Positions 62,253-64,000 of a DNA stretch of 64,000 bases are shown here, in pieces. The notes beneath the pieces were generated by a model. It made no database searches, was not told the DNA's origin, and worked only from the letters and a program-made list of their open reading frames with translations. The stretch is taken from positions 23,558,268 through 23,622,267 of the forward strand of contig NC_071355.1 in the NCBI RefSeq assembly GCF_943734655.1, written 5' to 3'. A program made the translations under genes and the position numbers. Each line of letters opens with the position of its first letter. Position 1 is the stretch's first letter. This stretch comes from Sabethes cyaneus. Lineage: Eukaryota; Arthropoda; Insecta; Diptera; Culicidae.

Positions 62253-63721
62253 CGTGTCACCAAGTGATGTGATAAATGGAACGGCCGAAAAAAATTAAAG
62301 AAAAATCGGTGGCTAAAAAGTGAAAATACAGTGATGAATTTTAATTGGGCAGAAATCTCAGTATTTAGTGTAAGTTATGCTCCAAAAAGTAATAGAACCC
62401 ATAGAATGCAATGTTTAGTGCTTCGAGTTGCAAGTTATGATTACGACTAGCAGATTAGTTAAACTAATTTTATTTTTTTTGTGATGGTTTCCCGAGTCTA
62501 TGGAACCATGTTGATACACTGAAGAAGGGAAGGGAAGGGTGATATTCGGTGCAATACTGACTGCCATAAATGGACTCTGACGACCTTGTCCTTAAAGCAT
62601 GTATGCGGAAATGGATTGATATTAAAGCATATTTTTGGAAGTGAAATATCTTGTGTTGCCAATAACGGTTAGTTTTGTTACCAAAATCGAGGCATGCCAA
62701 AATCGAACCATGCCAAATTCGAAATCCAACTGTACAAACTTTGTCAAAGGCAACATAGTTGTATCTTTTCATATAAATTAGCTTTGAAGCGTTATTTGTG
62801 GACAAACCCTTAAAAACAGTTTTTTGTTCTTAACTTTTTCTGGTCAATTTTTACGAGTTAATAGTATTCCAGAAAGTTATTTGTCTTACTAAAATACATG
62901 TTTTATTGGAAAATCATTATACGTTATTTTCTAAATTTTCCAAGATATTGAGCTTTTTCGGTGAAAAATAGTACTTCTTTGAGCTCGAATATTTTTCAAG
63001 GTGGTTATTGGTGGCAGATTAAATAACTCACACATGAAAGTACAACATAAAACCTGTAAAGGAAGTATCAATTGTCTATATCTGATTGTATCCTCGAAAG
63101 TTACAGTTATTTTAAAAAGTGCTTATTACATGAATTTAATAATAACAGGAAGGCCATTGCAAATCCAGTTAAAAGTTTTTGTCACCCTCCCTTGGAAATT
63201 GGCTTGAAAAATCGGGGGGCAAAAAAATAATTTGTGGGATATGAGTCAATTTTTTTTATAAAATAAGGACCCTAAGGGTTGTACGAAAGGGTGACGTAGG
63301 ACTGTGTCATATAATACTCATTATATTGATAACATGTTTTAATCGATGAAGTATAACTTTCTGTCTGATCATTAAATCAAAGACTAATGTAAACTGCATT
63401 TCTGGCATATGCATATTTGAGTATTTGTGAGTATCATTGTTTGAGTGTTTATTTGTAAAAGAAGAGCGAAATATTCTGATTTAATTCTTCATTGAATCAA
63501 TGGTGGTTTTGAAAAAAACCGTTTGAAATTGTTTGGTGGCCCTGAAAAGAACTATGTTTGAGCTGATAGCACTTCTTAAAAATCAGTACTATAATTACTG
63601 TTGCCAATATATAGATGGATGTCGCTAATCGGTCCTTTAGACTCTAGGATGATGGTTGCCCGCTAATACAGGAGTGATAGGAATCACTGTAAAGTAGAAA
63701 TGGATTAGTTTCATCAAAATA
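62253..63721. other. No gene recognised; dispersed-repeat pieces
   Basis: Includes a copy (about 63172-63228) of the GGAAATTGGCTTGAAAAATC repeat at 45050. Short frames are not supported as genes. Possibly upstream intron of hid. Confidence 0.4.
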
Positions 63722-63787
63722 CTGACCATCCGTCAGTGCGATCGTGCGGTAAATGAGCAGACGGCGAACCTAGTGTGCGATTTTATA
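63722..63787 (-). promoter_or_regulatory. Candidate TATA/Inr/DPE core promoter
   Basis: On the minus strand TATAAAA (63787-63781) is followed about 31 bases later by TCATTT, an Inr match (TCAKTY) with A+1 at 63754. GGTCAG at +28 to +33 matches the insect DPE in five of six positions. Orientation agrees with hid transcription. A TATA and a DPE together is unusual. The TATA-to-Inr distance (about -33) is slightly long. No transcript evidence, so it is only a candidate. Confidence 0.3.
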
Positions 63788-64000
63788 GTCACTGGCACTG
63801 CCGCTGCTACTTGTAAGCTAGAGTAGGTATGGGAGAAACCAGATCGGCTGCTGCTGCTGCTCAAATAATTATCCGAATGAAACGTTAACCATTTTAGAAA
63901 ATGTAGAAAAATCTTTCCATTCTTCAATTACTATAGTTCTTATAAGAACTGTTTAAGACCACAACGGCCTGCTGCTGAATTTGCTGCCCGTCAGTCGATC

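Overview
The window looks like nuclear DNA of a dipteran, most likely a culicine mosquito (Aedes or a close relative). It has one spliced gene with very long introns and dense transposable elements: non-LTR retrotransposons, a BEL/Pao remnant, Helitrons, Penelope-like remnants, a tRNA-derived SINE and many foldback MITEs. The species assignment is inference, because no species-diagnostic sequence was available to compare.

The only host gene I can support runs on the minus strand. Three exons (47604-47349, 37799-37385, 13319-13233) have canonical splice sites and compatible phases and join into about 251 C-terminal residues. The joined product has a Ser/Thr-Pro-rich part with a VFFP segment, a GREQLQEF...IPQRKKK basic block, and a C-terminal membrane anchor ending in a stop. 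This matches the architecture I know for Hid (head involution defective/Wrinkled), the IAP-antagonist cell-death activator. The N-terminal exon with the IAP-binding motif was not found and probably lies beyond position 64000. A TATA/initiator/DPE-like core promoter on the same strand at 63787-63722 is a weak candidate start. The 3' UTR runs from 13232 to about 12220 and carries overlapping bantam-type and K-box (miR-2/11/308-type) seed matches.

Layout by region. 1-12.2 kb is downstream flank with foldback elements, a LINE fragment (6.56-7.82 kb), a 97-bp-arm palindrome (9.75-9.94 kb) and a LINE linker fragment (10.96-11.15 kb). 12.2-13.3 kb is the hid 3' end. 13.3-37.4 kb is a 24-kb intron holding a LINE, a roughly 9.8-kb degenerate AAGTCC array (16.14-25.98 kb) riddled with insertions, unique DNA (26-28.7 kb), a Helitron with a nested hAT MITE, an A-rich GACAAAA-type array, and more LINE pieces. 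37.8-47.3 kb is a 9.5-kb intron holding a TIR element, a Helitron, the 5' part of an R1-like LINE and nested foldbacks. 47.6-64 kb is upstream and probably further intron. It holds unique DNA, a third Helitron, an AAGAATCC array (55.75-60.96 kb) interrupted by BEL/Pao and SINE sequence, and two strong palindromes.

No cellular tRNA, rRNA, CRISPR array or bacterial operon was seen. The most unusual features are the three degenerate short-period arrays in one gene region, two of them carrying a CCAAG core, the Helitrons whose internal tandem modules each keep a C-rich/G-rich stem, several near-perfect palindromes able to form hairpin RNA in hid pre-mRNA, and a stacked bantam/K-box site in the hid 3' UTR.
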